Source: Mesorhizobium caraganae
GTDB taxonomy: Bacteria; Pseudomonadota; Alphaproteobacteria; Rhizobiales; Rhizobiaceae
NCBI RefSeq assembly: GCF_016836705.1
Contig: NZ_JAFCGY010000001.1
Coordinates: 1,509,087 to 1,573,086 of the forward strand
Reading direction: 5' to 3'
Length of the DNA stretch: 64,000 nucleotides
Numbering within the stretch: the first letter of the stretch is position 1; every line of letters starts with the position of its first letter. Below are positions 16,855-25,156 of this stretch, piece by piece. The notes below the pieces were generated by a model, which saw nothing but the letters and a program-made list of their open reading frames with translations, had not been told where the DNA came from and ran no database searches. A program made the translations under genes and the position numbers.

Positions 16855-17043
16855 GCTTTCCCTCCCGAACGCGACCGCAAGTCAATTCGGGAGAGCCAGT
16901 TCGGTTCCACAGGCACGATTTGCCAGCACAAAAACCCCGCTTGCCGAAATCACTTTGCGCGCATGGGCCAGATCGCGGATTTGATTTGCTTGGTAATCCC
17001 CTCTTCATAGGGCAAACTGCCTGCCGGGGCTGCAGGAGGAGAA

Positions 17044-17502
17044 ATGCGAGCACGCGCAGCTACGATCGGCGATCTCGAAAGTGTTTTTCGGGATTTGTCC
17101 ACGCGTATGTCGGACGAGTATGCGGCCGCCGGCAAGGACAGCAAGGCCGCCTACGACAATCTGATGATGAATTTGAAGGAAGGCCGCGCTCACGCGCTGG
17201 TCGAGGACGACAAGACGGTGGCGATCATCGCCTGGCATGAGAACAGCGACGCCGCCGACACGCTGTTTGCCGCGCAGGAGGGTTTTTTCAGCGCCGCGAC
17301 GGTCCGCTTCTGTCGTCGTCACATCCGCCATGTCCAGGCGCTCGCCGGCAACCTTCCCATTCACTCGCGCAGCTGGCTGCAGCGGGCCGACGTCGCCAAA
17401 TGGTTCCGCGTCATCGGCTATGTCGAAAGCGGCCAGGAGAACGGCGCCACCGTGTTCGAACTGCCGCCAGCCCGGGCAGCGCAATCGATGCGTGCCGCAT
17501 AG
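17044..17502 (+). CDS. Hypothetical protein, GNAT-like
   Basis: The 152-residue protein starts MRARAATIGDLESVFRDLST, the typical opening of GNAT acetyltransferases, and has a strand pattern HALVEDDKTVAIIAWHEN in the right place. The acetyl-CoA loop (Q/RxxGxG/A) is not visible, so catalysis is doubtful. The C-terminus has RSWLQRADVAKWFRVIGYVE. GGAGGAG immediately precedes the ATG. I believe similar proteins exist among phage-type GNAT-fold proteins. It is convergent with the DUF768 gene. Confidence 0.6.
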   Translation: MRARAATIGDLESVFRDLSTRMSDEYAAAGKDSKAAYDNLMMNLKEGRAHALVEDDKTVAIIAWHENSDAADTLFAAQEGFFSAATVRFCRRHIRHVQALAGNLPIHSRSWLQRADVAKWFRVIGYVESGQENGATVFELPPARAAQSMRAA

Positions 17503-17530
17503 GGCTGCGCCCTCACAGAGGCAATCATAG

Positions 17531-17559
17531 AAAAGCCCACCGCCAAGAAGGCGATGGGC
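17531..17559 (-). terminator. Intrinsic terminator of the DUF768 transcript
   Basis: On the minus strand, GCCCATCGCC, a 5-base loop and GGCGGTGGGC pair with one mismatch and are followed by TTTTCT. It lies 22 bases after the stop of the DUF768 gene. Confidence 0.6.
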
Positions 17560-17580
17560 CGACATTCGCCTGCAGCGGGC

Positions 17581-17790
17581 TTAGATTTCGGGCTGATCGA
17601 GCGCCTCGTAAATCACCCGTTCCAGCGAACCGAAATCCTCTTCGATCTCGCTGACCTCAAGGCCTGAATGCCGAGCATCCAGGGCTGCCAGCGTGGTCAG
17701 GATTCGAGCTGTTGCCTTGTCGGCAGGCAGTTCACCCGGCAGGTGCTCATGTATCCAGCCTTGCATAAAATCAACGCCGCGCTCGCTCAT
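17581..17790 (-). CDS. DUF768 family protein
   Basis: The 69-residue protein begins MSERGVDFMQGWIHEHLPGE and continues with ILTTLAALDARHSGLEVSEI and EEDFGSLERVIYEALDQ. This fits DUF768, a family of small acidic proteins known mainly from Mesorhizobium and relatives, with no assigned function. Its ATG is six bases after the stop of the RiPP-like gene, and its ribosome binding site (GGGGGA) overlaps the end of that gene, so the two are expressed from one message. The transcript ends at the hairpin at 17531. Confidence 0.86.
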   Translation of the reverse strand: MSERGVDFMQGWIHEHLPGELPADKATARILTTLAALDARHSGLEVSEIEEDFGSLERVIYEALDQPEI

Positions 17791-17796
17791 CGGCTT

Positions 17797-17895
17797 CTAT
17801 TCCCCCAAAATGACCCCGGAAGCGACGATCTGAGCCGTCACGCTGGTGAGCCTGCCTCGCTTCACGAGCGTCGGTTTTTCGTAGATTTTCTTCAT
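17797..17895 (-). CDS. RiPP-precursor-like peptide with lasso leader motif
   Basis: A 32-codon gene on the minus strand. The first 21 residues are MKKIYEKPTLVKRGRLTSVT plus Ala21, which fits the lasso-peptide leader pattern Y-x2-P-x-L-x3-G-x5-T exactly (Tyr5, Pro8, Leu10, Gly14, Thr20). If cut after Ala21, the core would be QIVASGVILGE, with its only acidic residue at core position 11 rather than 7 to 9, so a normal lasso ring is unlikely. AAGGG eight bases before the ATG is a good ribosome binding site. No lasso B or C protein is in this window. It is cotranscribed with the DUF768 gene six bases downstream. Confidence 0.68.
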   Translation of the reverse strand: MKKIYEKPTLVKRGRLTSVTAQIVASGVILGE

Positions 17896-18077
17896 ACCAA
17901 TGCCCTTCGCGACAGTTCGCTCGTCAGCAACAACGTCTTTCGCGAGGCCGCGTTCCATGGCCGGCGCTGAGGCCGACGCCCCTGAGTTGGAGAACTCGTC
18001 TTCTGTCGAGCATGTTGCGCCAACATCGCGCCGCGTGGCATCTGTCGCTGCCGCTCATTGTGATGCAGAACAGGATT

Positions 18078-18842
18078 ATGGCGCAGCCGCCCAATATTAA
18101 CCGACAATCGGCCCCGGGCACAGGCGTCAGCCTGAACCGGGCGCTTTCCAAGCTTGGTCTGTGTTCGCGCAAGCAGGCCGAGCTGCTGATCGCCGAGGGG
18201 CGCGTGCGGGTCGGCGGCAAGGTGGTGCGCGATCCGTCGCTTCGCGTCGATCTCAATCGTGACCGCATTGCCGTCGACGGCGCGCGCATCGCTGCCGAGG
18301 CAAAGGTCTATCTGATGATCAACAAGCCGCGCGGGCTGGTCACCACCCGCGAAGACCCGCAGGGGCGCGGCACCGTTTATGACTGCCTCACCGGGCTCGA
18401 CCTGCCTTTCGTGTCGCCGGTCGGGCGCCTCGACAAGGCCAGCGAAGGCCTGTTGCTGATGACCAACGACACGCATTGGGCCAATGGCCTGCTCGATCCG
18501 GCGTCGCATGTCGCCAAGACCTATCACGTGCAGATCGGCGCCGCGCCCGACGAGGCGATGCTGGCGCGGTTTCGCGAAGGCGCTGATGTCGACGGGGAAC
18601 TGCTGACCGCAAGCTCGATCGATCTGCTGCGCAGCGGAGGCCGTACTGCGTGGCTGGAAATCGTGCTCGACGAGGGCCGCAACCGCCAGATCCGCCGCCT
18701 GCTCGGCGCCTTCGATATCGAGGTGCTGAGGCTGATCAGGGTGGCGATCGGCGCCTTGCAGCTCGGCGAGCTCGCCAAGGGTAAGGCGCGGCATCTGACA
18801 TCAGAGGAATTGGCGCTGCTTGCGACTGCGGGAGTGCGTTAG
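18078..18842 (+). CDS. Pseudouridine synthase, RsuA/RluB/RluE/RluF family
   Basis: The enzyme isomerises uridine to pseudouridine in ribosomal RNA. The 254-residue protein has an N-terminal S4 domain (LNRALSKLGLCSRKQAELLI), followed by the catalytic core with the Asp in VGRLDKASEGLLLMTND. Other family motifs are MINKPRGLVTTREDPQGRGT, KTYHVQIG, and EGRNRQIRRLLGAF near the C-terminus. The start is uncertain: ATG at 18078 is the closest to the S4 domain and 18063 is possible. It is divergent from the RiPP-like gene. Which rRNA position it modifies cannot be told from the sequence. Confidence 0.92.
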   Translation: MAQPPNINRQSAPGTGVSLNRALSKLGLCSRKQAELLIAEGRVRVGGKVVRDPSLRVDLNRDRIAVDGARIAAEAKVYLMINKPRGLVTTREDPQGRGTVYDCLTGLDLPFVSPVGRLDKASEGLLLMTNDTHWANGLLDPASHVAKTYHVQIGAAPDEAMLARFREGADVDGELLTASSIDLLRSGGRTAWLEIVLDEGRNRQIRRLLGAFDIEVLRLIRVAIGALQLGELAKGKARHLTSEELALLATAGVR

Positions 18843-18988
18843 CCCCCTCACCCGGATTGCCAACCGAATTGCAAAGGCAATTCGGATAATCCGACCTCTC
18901 CCCGAGGGGAGAGGAGATCGCCGGCGTCGGTGCTCGCCTCTTCTCCCCAGCGGGGAGAAGGTGGCCGCGAAGCGGCCGGATGAGGGGG
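18843..18988. repeat. Palindromic intergenic repeat, family 1
   Basis: Nested inverted repeats made of C-rich and G-rich blocks: CCCCCTCACCCGG at the start answered by CCGGATGAGGGGG at the end, with CTCTCCCCGAGGGGAGAG and TTCTCCCCAGCGGGGAGAA between. A shorter relative is at 28320 to 28376. These resemble the mosaic repeats widespread in rhizobial genomes. Confidence 0.7.
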
Positions 18989-19019
18989 CCTCGCGCATCC
19001 GTCAGAAGTTCAGCCAGGA

Positions 19020-19601
19020 CTATTTCTGGTTCCACTTGCGGATGACGGGCTCGGTCAGATCGTGCTCGTAGCCGAGGATGCTGATGCTGGCGGTGTCGAG
19101 TACGAAATGCGCGCCGCCCTCAGGCGGCAGGCCGAGCCAGCGTGCTGCCAGGACTCTGAGGAAATGCGAGCTCGAAAACACCAGCACGTTTCCCTCGATG
19201 GCGCGCATCCCGGCGATGATTGTGTCGGCTCGCGCCCCGACATCCGCGGCGGTCTCGCCGCCGGGACAGCCATCGCGAAACAATTGCCAGCCGGGACGCT
19301 TGGCCAGAATCTCTTTGGTCCTTACACCCTCATAGGCGCCATAGTCCCATTCCTGCAGATCGTCCTTCTTCACCGCAGCAGAACCGAAGCCGGCAAGCGT
19401 GCAGGTGTTGAAGGCGCGCTGCGACGGGCTCGACCATACCGCCTCAAAGGACAGGCCCTTGAGCCGGTCCGCGACGCCGCGGGCGGCGGCCTCGCCCGCC
19501 GCCGTCAACGGGATGTCGGTGCGGCCCGTGTGCTTTCCCGACGCGCTCCATTCGGTCTCTCCGTGACGGACGAGGTAGATTTCGGGATACGCGCTGCTCA
19601 T
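19020..19601 (-). CDS. Histidine phosphatase family protein
   Basis: The 193-residue protein belongs to the phosphoglycerate-mutase-like histidine phosphatases. The phospho-accepting His is in LVRHGETEWSASGKHTGRTD. Further features are VWSSPSQRAFNTCTL with the second catalytic Arg, the acid in QEWDYGAYEG, and the second His in FSSSHFLRVLAARW. There is no signal peptide, so the protein is cytoplasmic. Substrate is unknown; sugar phosphates or nucleotides are usual for the family. It is a single gene between a palindromic repeat and the dctA terminator. Confidence 0.9.
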   Translation of the reverse strand: MSSAYPEIYLVRHGETEWSASGKHTGRTDIPLTAAGEAAARGVADRLKGLSFEAVWSSPSQRAFNTCTLAGFGSAAVKKDDLQEWDYGAYEGVRTKEILAKRPGWQLFRDGCPGGETAADVGARADTIIAGMRAIEGNVLVFSSSHFLRVLAARWLGLPPEGGAHFVLDTASISILGYEHDLTEPVIRKWNQK

Positions 19602-19691
19602 TCACTCACCTTCGGCTTCGACCCGAGCGCACCCTAGCCGGGAACGCCCAGCCCGCACCAGCTGTGCCGCACTCCGGCTCCAAAACAAAAA

Positions 19692-19717
19692 GCCGCAGCC
19701 GGCGAACCGGCTGCGGC
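19692..19717 (-). terminator. Intrinsic terminator of dctA
   Basis: On the minus strand an 11-bp perfect stem (GCCGCAGCCGG / CCGGCTGCGGC) with a 4-base loop is followed by TTTTTGTTTT, 29 bases past the dctA stop. Confidence 0.88.
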
Positions 19718-19745
19718 CTCATGTACGAACGTCAGCGTTCCGTAT

Positions 19746-21080
19746 TCAGGCGGGCTGCAGATCGCCCGACAGGGCGAGGTCAGCTTCCTCGGACAATGTG
19801 CCGGCCATGGCGGCGGCGAACTTGGTCTGGTCGAGTTCACCTTCCCAGCGGGCCACGACGATGGTCGCCACCGCATTGCCGACGAAGTTGGTGAGCGCCC
19901 GGCATTCCGACATGAAGCGGTCGACGCCGAGGATCAGCGCCATGCCGGCGACCGGCACCGTGGGCACCACCGAGAGCGTCGCCGCGAGCGTAATGAAGCC
20001 GGCGCCGGTGATGCCGGCAGCACCCTTGGAGCTCAGCATGGCGACGAGCAGCAGCAGGATCTGGTCGCCATAGGTGAGCGGCGTGTCAGTCGCCTGGGCG
20101 ATGAACAGGGCGGCCAGCGTCATGTAGATGTTGGTGCCGTCGAGGTTGAAGGAATAGCCGGTCGGGATGACCAGGCCGACCACCGAACGGGTGCAGCCGG
20201 CGCGCTCCATCTTGGCCATCAGGCCGGGAAGTGCCGCTTCGGACGACGAGGTGCCAAGCACCAAAAGCAGCTCTTCCTTGATGTAGCGGATCAGCGCCAG
20301 GATAGAGAAGCCGTTGTACCATGCGACAGCGCCAAGCACGACCAGCACGAAGAGCAGCGAGGTCAGGTAGAAGGTGCCGATCAGAAAGGCGAGGTTGGCG
20401 ATCGCGCCGATGCCGTATTTGCCGACGGTGAAGGCCATGGCGCCGAAAGCGCCGACGGGGGCGGCCTTCATCAGGATAGCGACCAGGCGGAAGATCGGCG
20501 ACGTCAGCGCCTGCAGGAAGTCGACGACCGGGCGGCCGCGCTCGCCGACCAGCGCGAGCGAAATGCCGAACAGCACCGAGAAGAACAGCACCTGCAGGAT
20601 GTCGCCCTGCGCGAAGGCGCCGGTGATGGTGTCAGGGATGATGTTGAGCAGGAAGCCGACGATGGTCGTGTCATGCGCCTTCTCGGTGAAGGTCGCGACC
20701 TTCGAGAGATCGAGCGTCGCCGCATTGATGTGCATGCCGGCACCGGGCTGGACGACGTTGGAGACGACCAGGCCGACAACCAGCGCCAGGGTCGAGAAGA
20801 CCAGGAAATAGATCATCGCCTTGCCGGCGACGCGGCCGACCTTTTTCAGGTCGGAAACGCCGGCAATGCCGGTGGTTACCGTCAGGAAGATGACCGGTGC
20901 GATCACCATCTTGACCAGCTTGATGAAGGCATCGCCGAGCGGCTTCAGCGAAGCACCGAGTTCGGGATAGAAGTGACCAAGCAGAACGCCGGCGGCAATC
21001 GCCGTCAGGACCTGCACGTAAAGATGCCGGTAGAAAGGTACCGTGCCGCGCGGTTCGGCGGCAGCGAATGCTGGCTGCAT
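19746..21080 (-). CDS. dctA: C4-dicarboxylate:cation symporter DctA
   Basis: DctA imports succinate, malate and fumarate with cations; in rhizobia it feeds nitrogen-fixing bacteroids. The 444-residue protein has the DAACS-family features: about eight transmembrane helices plus re-entrant loops, the motif [20 protein letters not shown], the serine-rich loop [15 protein letters not shown], and [20 protein letters not shown]. The start at 21080 has GGAGG five bases upstream; an ATG four codons earlier is less likely. It is divergent from dctB and carries a sigma-54 promoter. It ends with a strong terminator. Confidence 0.97.
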   Translation of the reverse strand: MQPAFAAAEPRGTVPFYRHLYVQVLTAIAAGVLLGHFYPELGASLKPLGDAFIKLVKMVIAPVIFLTVTTGIAGVSDLKKVGRVAGKAMIYFLVFSTLALVVGLVVSNVVQPGAGMHINAATLDLSKVATFTEKAHDTTIVGFLLNIIPDTITGAFAQGDILQVLFFSVLFGISLALVGERGRPVVDFLQALTSPIFRLVAILMKAAPVGAFGAMAFTVGKYGIGAIANLAFLIGTFYLTSLLFVLVVLGAVAWYNGFSILALIRYIKEELLLVLGTSSSEAALPGLMAKMERAGCTRSVVGLVIPTGYSFNLDGTNIYMTLAALFIAQATDTPLTYGDQILLLLVAMLSSKGAAGITGAGFITLAATLSVVPTVPVAGMALILGVDRFMSECRALTNFVGNAVATIVVARWEGELDQTKFAAAMAGTLSEEADLALSGDLQPA

Positions 21081-21171
21081 GACGTCCTCCATGGCGCCCC
21101 GATCGAAAGCTCGACCTCCCGGGGCAAGTTGTTTTGACCTCCAGCAGCCTCGCGACTGCTGAATGGATCAT

Positions 21172-21187
21172 TGCAACTGCCATGCCA
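21172..21187 (-). promoter_or_regulatory. Sigma-54 (RpoN) promoter of dctA
   Basis: On the minus strand TGGCATGGCAGTTGCA matches the consensus TGGCAY-R-N4-TTGCW perfectly. It is about 90 bases upstream of the dctA start and would need activation by phosphorylated DctD. Confidence 0.88.
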
Positions 21188-21292
21188 GACCGCGTGGCGA
21201 GGTCGTACTCATTGATTTTGTTGATTATTTCGATCGATCGAGGTTGGTGTCGCTCGGACGCAAGTGCGGACATCCGCATGACTGAATTGTGC

Positions 21293-21314
21293 TTTGTGCG
21301 AAATCATGCACAAA
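21293..21314. promoter_or_regulatory. Palindrome, candidate DctD upstream activator site
   Basis: TTTGTGC, eight bases, GCACAAA form a perfect inverted repeat about 105 bases upstream of the sigma-54 element. DctD is known to bind tandem sites upstream of dctA in other rhizobia. This one overlaps the first possible ATG of dctB. Confidence 0.55.
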
Positions 21315-23180
21315 TGGGCGATGCTGCAACGCCCTGCCGCTGCCTTGTCATCGACGCCGGAGCAACTCGGCAAGCGGGCACGCCGCGCCTGGCTGCTGTT
21401 TGCGGGAATAGCGCTTGTGTTCGTGGCGACGGCGCTCACCGGCGCCGGCCTCTATGCGCGCCGTGCCGAGGTCGCGACGCTGGCGGCGCAAGGCCGCACC
21501 GATGCCAACCTGAAGGTTGCGCTGCTGCGCGCCGTGCTGGAAAGCCCGCGGGCGCTGCCGCTGCTTTTGTCGGAAGACCAGCAGGTGCATGACGCCCTGC
21601 AAAGCAAAGGCGCAGTCGCGATCGACGTGCTCAACCGCAAACTCGAAGGGCTGGTCTCCGGGACCAAGGCGTCAGTGCTTTACGTCACCGGCGTCGACGG
21701 CTTCGCAATCGCTTCCAGCAACTGGCGTGAGGCGACCAGCTTCGTCGGCAACGACTATGGTTTCCGCGCCTACTTCTCCGGCGCCATGCAATCCGGAACC
21801 GCCGAGTATTTCGCCCTCGGCAATACGAGCAAGCGCCCCGGCCTCTATATTTCGCGGCGCGTCGGCAATGCGGCCGCCCCGCTCGGCGTCGTCGTTGTCA
21901 AGATGGAATTCGACCAGCTCGAGGCCGACTGGCACGAGGCCAATCGCCCGGCCTATGTCAGCGATGATCATGGCGTCGTGCTGATCACCAGCGTGCCGTC
22001 CTGGCGTTTCATGACAACGGCACCACTTGCCGGCCCGCTGGCTGCCACCATCCGGAGCAGCCAGCAATTCGGCAATGCGCCGCTGATCCCCTTGCCGATC
22101 ACCCGCCCCGAGGCATTGAGCCCTGACGTATCGATGGTGCATGCGGTGACGCCCGGCGGCAGCGATGCCGAATATCTCAGACTTTCGACACTGGTCCAAT
22201 CGACGCCATGGCGGCTCGACTATCTCGTCCCGGCCGAAGCGCCGATCGCGGCTGCGGTGCGTGAAATGCGGCTGCTGGCGCTGGGCGTCGTGGTGCCGCT
22301 GCTGGCGCTGGCCGGCTATCTCTTGTGGCGCCGGCAGTCGGCGCAGATGCGCATTGCCGCCGAACAGGCGGCGCGCATAGAGCTCGAACGCCGCGTCGTC
22401 GAGCGCACGCATGATCTGAGCCTGGCGCGCGACCGGCTGCAGGCCGAGATCACCGATCACCGCAGCACGGAGGCCAAGCTGCAGGTCATGCAGCAGGAAC
22501 TGGTGCAGGCCAACCGTCTTGCGACCCTCGGCCAGGTTGCCGCCGGCGTCGCGCATGAGATCAACCAGCCGGTGGCGACGATCCGCGCCTATGCCGACAA
22601 TGCGCGTGTGTTCCTAGAGCGCAAGCAGACCGCCTCGGCCGAGGAGAACCTTGGCGCGATTGCGGCGCTGACGGAGCGTATCGGCGGCATCACCGAGGAG
22701 TTGAAGGTCTTTGCCCGCAAGGGGCGCACGGCAGCCGAACCGGTCGAGTTGCGCGGTGTCATCGAAGGGGCGGTCGTGCTGCTCAGGAGCCGCTTTGCCG
22801 GCCGGCTAGATGCGCTTGACATCACGCTGCCACCGCAGACACTCAAGGTGATGGGCAACCGGCTGCGGCTGGAGCAGGTGCTGATCAATCTTTTCCAGAA
22901 CGCGCTGGAGGCGCTGGACGGCCGCGACGGCGCCAGGGTGCAAGTGGCGGCGCAGGAAACGGCCGACGGCGTGGCGCTTGCCGTCGCCGACAACGGACCG
23001 GGCATTTCGCCCGCCATCCTCAAATCGCTGTTCACGCCGTTCAACACGTCGAAGGAAAAGGGGCTCGGGCTCGGCCTCGTCATCTCGCAGGATATCGTTG
23101 CCGATTATGGCGGCCGCATCGAGGTGGCGAGCGGCAGAGACGGCACGCGCTTCACCGTTCACCTCGCCAAGGCTCTGTGA
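21306..23180 (+). CDS. dctB: C4-dicarboxylate sensor histidine kinase DctB
   Basis: DctB senses external dicarboxylates and phosphorylates DctD. The roughly 624-residue protein has a transmembrane helix near residues 27 to 49, a periplasmic double-PDC/Cache-like domain (with [20 protein letters not shown] and [12 protein letters not shown]), a second helix near 320 to 341, a coiled coil ([20 protein letters not shown]), the phospho-acceptor His in [16 protein letters not shown], and an ATPase domain with [16 protein letters not shown] and [18 protein letters not shown]. The ATG at 21306 lies in the palindrome; 21321 may be the real start. It overlaps dctD by one base (TGATG). Confidence 0.95.
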   Translation: MHKWAMLQRPAAALSSTPEQLGKRARRAWLLFAGIALVFVATALTGAGLYARRAEVATLAAQGRTDANLKVALLRAVLESPRALPLLLSEDQQVHDALQSKGAVAIDVLNRKLEGLVSGTKASVLYVTGVDGFAIASSNWREATSFVGNDYGFRAYFSGAMQSGTAEYFALGNTSKRPGLYISRRVGNAAAPLGVVVVKMEFDQLEADWHEANRPAYVSDDHGVVLITSVPSWRFMTTAPLAGPLAATIRSSQQFGNAPLIPLPITRPEALSPDVSMVHAVTPGGSDAEYLRLSTLVQSTPWRLDYLVPAEAPIAAAVREMRLLALGVVVPLLALAGYLLWRRQSAQMRIAAEQAARIELERRVVERTHDLSLARDRLQAEITDHRSTEAKLQVMQQELVQANRLATLGQVAAGVAHEINQPVATIRAYADNARVFLERKQTASAEENLGAIAALTERIGGITEELKVFARKGRTAAEPVELRGVIEGAVVLLRSRFAGRLDALDITLPPQTLKVMGNRLRLEQVLINLFQNALEALDGRDGARVQVAAQETADGVALAVADNGPGISPAILKSLFTPFNTSKEKGLGLGLVISQDIVADYGGRIEVASGRDGTRFTVHLAKAL

Positions 23181-24532
23181 TGGATAACCACACCGCACCG
23201 GTCATCCTGATCGACGACGACAGGGAGCTGCTGAGAGCCACACGGCAGACGCTGGAACTGGCCGGCTTTTCAGTGTCGGCCTTTGCGACTGCCGCCGAGG
23301 CGCTGGCCGGGCTCGACGCCAACTTCTCCGGCGTGGTGGTGTCCGATATCAGAATGCCCGGCATTGACGGCCTGCAGCTCTTCGACCGCGTCTTGCGGCT
23401 CGATCCTGACATTCCGGTGATCCTGGTCACCGGGCATGGCGACATCGCGGTTGCGGTCAAGGCAATCAAGGACGGCGCCTACGATTTCATCACCAAGCCG
23501 TTCGCCGCCGACCGGCTGGCGCAAAGCGTGGCGCGCGCAGCCGAAAAGCGCCGCCTGGTGATGGAGAACCGCGCCTTGCGCGAAAGCGCCGAACAGGCGC
23601 AGGACGGCCTGCCGCTGATCGGCCAGACGCCGGCGATGGAACGGCTGCGCCGCACGCTGAGGCAAATCGCCGATACCGATGTCGACGTGCTGGTGACCGG
23701 AGAGACCGGCTCAGGCAAGGAGGTGGTGGCGAGCCTGCTGCATCGCTGGAGCCGGCGCGCCAAAGGCAATTTCGTGGCGTTGAATTGCGGCACGCTGCCG
23801 GATACGGTGATCGAGAGCGAATTATTCGGCCATGAGGCCGGCGCCTTCACCGGTGCACAGAAGAAGCGGATCGGCCGCATCGAGCATTCGAGCGGCGGCA
23901 CGCTGTTCCTCGACGAGATCGAAAGCATGCCGGTCTCGACCCAGGTACAGATGCTCAGGGTGCTGGAAATGCGCGAGGTGACGCCGCTCGGCACCAACGA
24001 AGTGCGGCCGGTCGATCTGCGTGTCGTTGCCGCCGCCAAGGTCGATCTCGGCGATCCCGGCCAGCGCGGCGCCTTCCGCGAGGATCTCTATTACCGGCTC
24101 AACGTGGTGACGATCTCGATCCCGCCGCTGCGCGAACGCCGCGACGACGTCGCCTTGCTGTTCTTCTATTTCGCCGAGCGCGCCGCCGCCCGCTTCCACC
24201 GTCCGGTACCCGTTGTGCCGGCTTCGGTACATCGCCATCTCGGCCAGCATGACTGGCCGGGCAATGTGCGGGAGCTGGCGCATTTCGCCGAGCGTTTCGT
24301 GCTTGGGCTTGAGGAAGCGGCGCAAGCGTCGCTTTCCGCCTCGGCGGAAACGGACGACGCCGGTTCGCTGCCGGAACGGCTGGAACGCTATGAGGCCGAT
24401 GTGATCCGCGAGACACTTGGCCGCAATGACGGCGATGTCCGGCGTACGATCGAGGCGCTCGGCATCCCGCGCAAGACCTTCTATGACAAACTGCAGCGGC
24501 ACGGCATCGTGCGCAGCGATTTTTCCAGGTAA
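23180..24532 (+). CDS. dctD: Sigma-54 dependent response regulator DctD
   Basis: DctD is the NtrC-type activator of dctA. The 450-residue protein has a receiver domain with the phosphorylated Asp56 in [12 protein letters not shown] and Lys in ITKPF. An AAA+ domain follows with Walker A GETGSGKE, the sigma-54-contacting GAFTGA loop near residues 221 to 226, [13 protein letters not shown] and [11 protein letters not shown]. The C-terminal Fis-type helix-turn-helix has [20 protein letters not shown]. The start ATG overlaps the dctB stop; a GTG one codon earlier is less likely. It should act on the palindromes upstream of dctA. Confidence 0.97.
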   Translation: MDNHTAPVILIDDDRELLRATRQTLELAGFSVSAFATAAEALAGLDANFSGVVVSDIRMPGIDGLQLFDRVLRLDPDIPVILVTGHGDIAVAVKAIKDGAYDFITKPFAADRLAQSVARAAEKRRLVMENRALRESAEQAQDGLPLIGQTPAMERLRRTLRQIADTDVDVLVTGETGSGKEVVASLLHRWSRRAKGNFVALNCGTLPDTVIESELFGHEAGAFTGAQKKRIGRIEHSSGGTLFLDEIESMPVSTQVQMLRVLEMREVTPLGTNEVRPVDLRVVAAAKVDLGDPGQRGAFREDLYYRLNVVTISIPPLRERRDDVALLFFYFAERAAARFHRPVPVVPASVHRHLGQHDWPGNVRELAHFAERFVLGLEEAAQASLSASAETDDAGSLPERLERYEADVIRETLGRNDGDVRRTIEALGIPRKTFYDKLQRHGIVRSDFSR

Positions 24533-24552
24533 TGGGGTGTGAGCCTCTATCT

Positions 24553-24637
24553 CTTTGTTTCGGCGCAATTCCCAAGGGAAAGCGCTACGCGCTTTTCCCG
24601 GGAAAACCGATCACACTTTTCCTGGAATTGCTTTAAA
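24553..24637. repeat. Dispersed intergenic repeat, family 2
   Basis: A block with GCAATTCC near its start and CACACTTTTCCTGGAATTGCT at its end, where the two can pair. A second copy is at 44862 to 44928. In this copy extra sequence (AAAGCGCTACGCGCTTTT) forms an inner hairpin. It occupies most of the space between dctD and the next gene. Confidence 0.62.
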
Positions 24638-24789
24638 AGCATGGCGGATTTTGCGACCCTGTCCGAAAAAACCGTGGCAAGTCGGCATCAGAAGGTGTTG
24701 AAGACCGCATCGGCCGCCTTCGGCAATGCGCGATCCGGTTGCGCTCGGCAGATGTTGATGATTTGTTGCCGGTCAGCGGAGAATGAGTG

Positions 24790-25134
24790 ATGCGAGAACC
24801 TGTCGGTCAAGATGAATATGGGTCGACCAGTCCCTTCGATCCGGACGATCTGCCGAATTTGAACGCGATCGGCCCGGCCATGGGCGGCGGCAACGACTTC
24901 GAGAAATACGCCGTCGCCGTGATCATCGTGTTCGGCGCGCTCATCATTGGCGGGCTGATGGCCGCTTCCATGACCTTCGGCCACCGCAACGGCTTCCTGT
25001 TTGCGCTTGGCGGCGCGACCGCCGCCTGGATATCGGGCAATGCGCTGCTACTCGACCGGCCGCGCATTTACGCGCTGTTCGTTGGCATCGCGGCGCTGAT
25101 GCTGGTCGGATCGACCCTCACGCTCGTCCTTTGA
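24790..25134 (+). CDS. Hypothetical inner-membrane protein
   Basis: A 114-residue protein with a hydrophilic N-terminus of about 38 residues (REPVGQDEYGSTSPFDPDDL) and three closely spaced transmembrane helices, the first AVAVIIVFGALIIGGLMAAS. The last part, LFVGIAALMLVGSTLTLVL, ends with hardly any tail. CGGAGA seven bases before the ATG at 24790 supports this start over a GTG one codon upstream. No family is recognised. It is unlinked to dctBD except by position. Confidence 0.66.
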   Translation: MREPVGQDEYGSTSPFDPDDLPNLNAIGPAMGGGNDFEKYAVAVIIVFGALIIGGLMAASMTFGHRNGFLFALGGATAAWISGNALLLDRPRIYALFVGIAALMLVGSTLTLVL

Positions 25135-25156
25135 TCGGTCCTTGTTTGATCGTGAT

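Noticed and set aside
17797..17895. Calling the small peptide a true lasso peptide
   Set aside because: No acidic residue at core positions 7 to 9 and no lasso synthetase or protease in the window; only the leader pattern fits.
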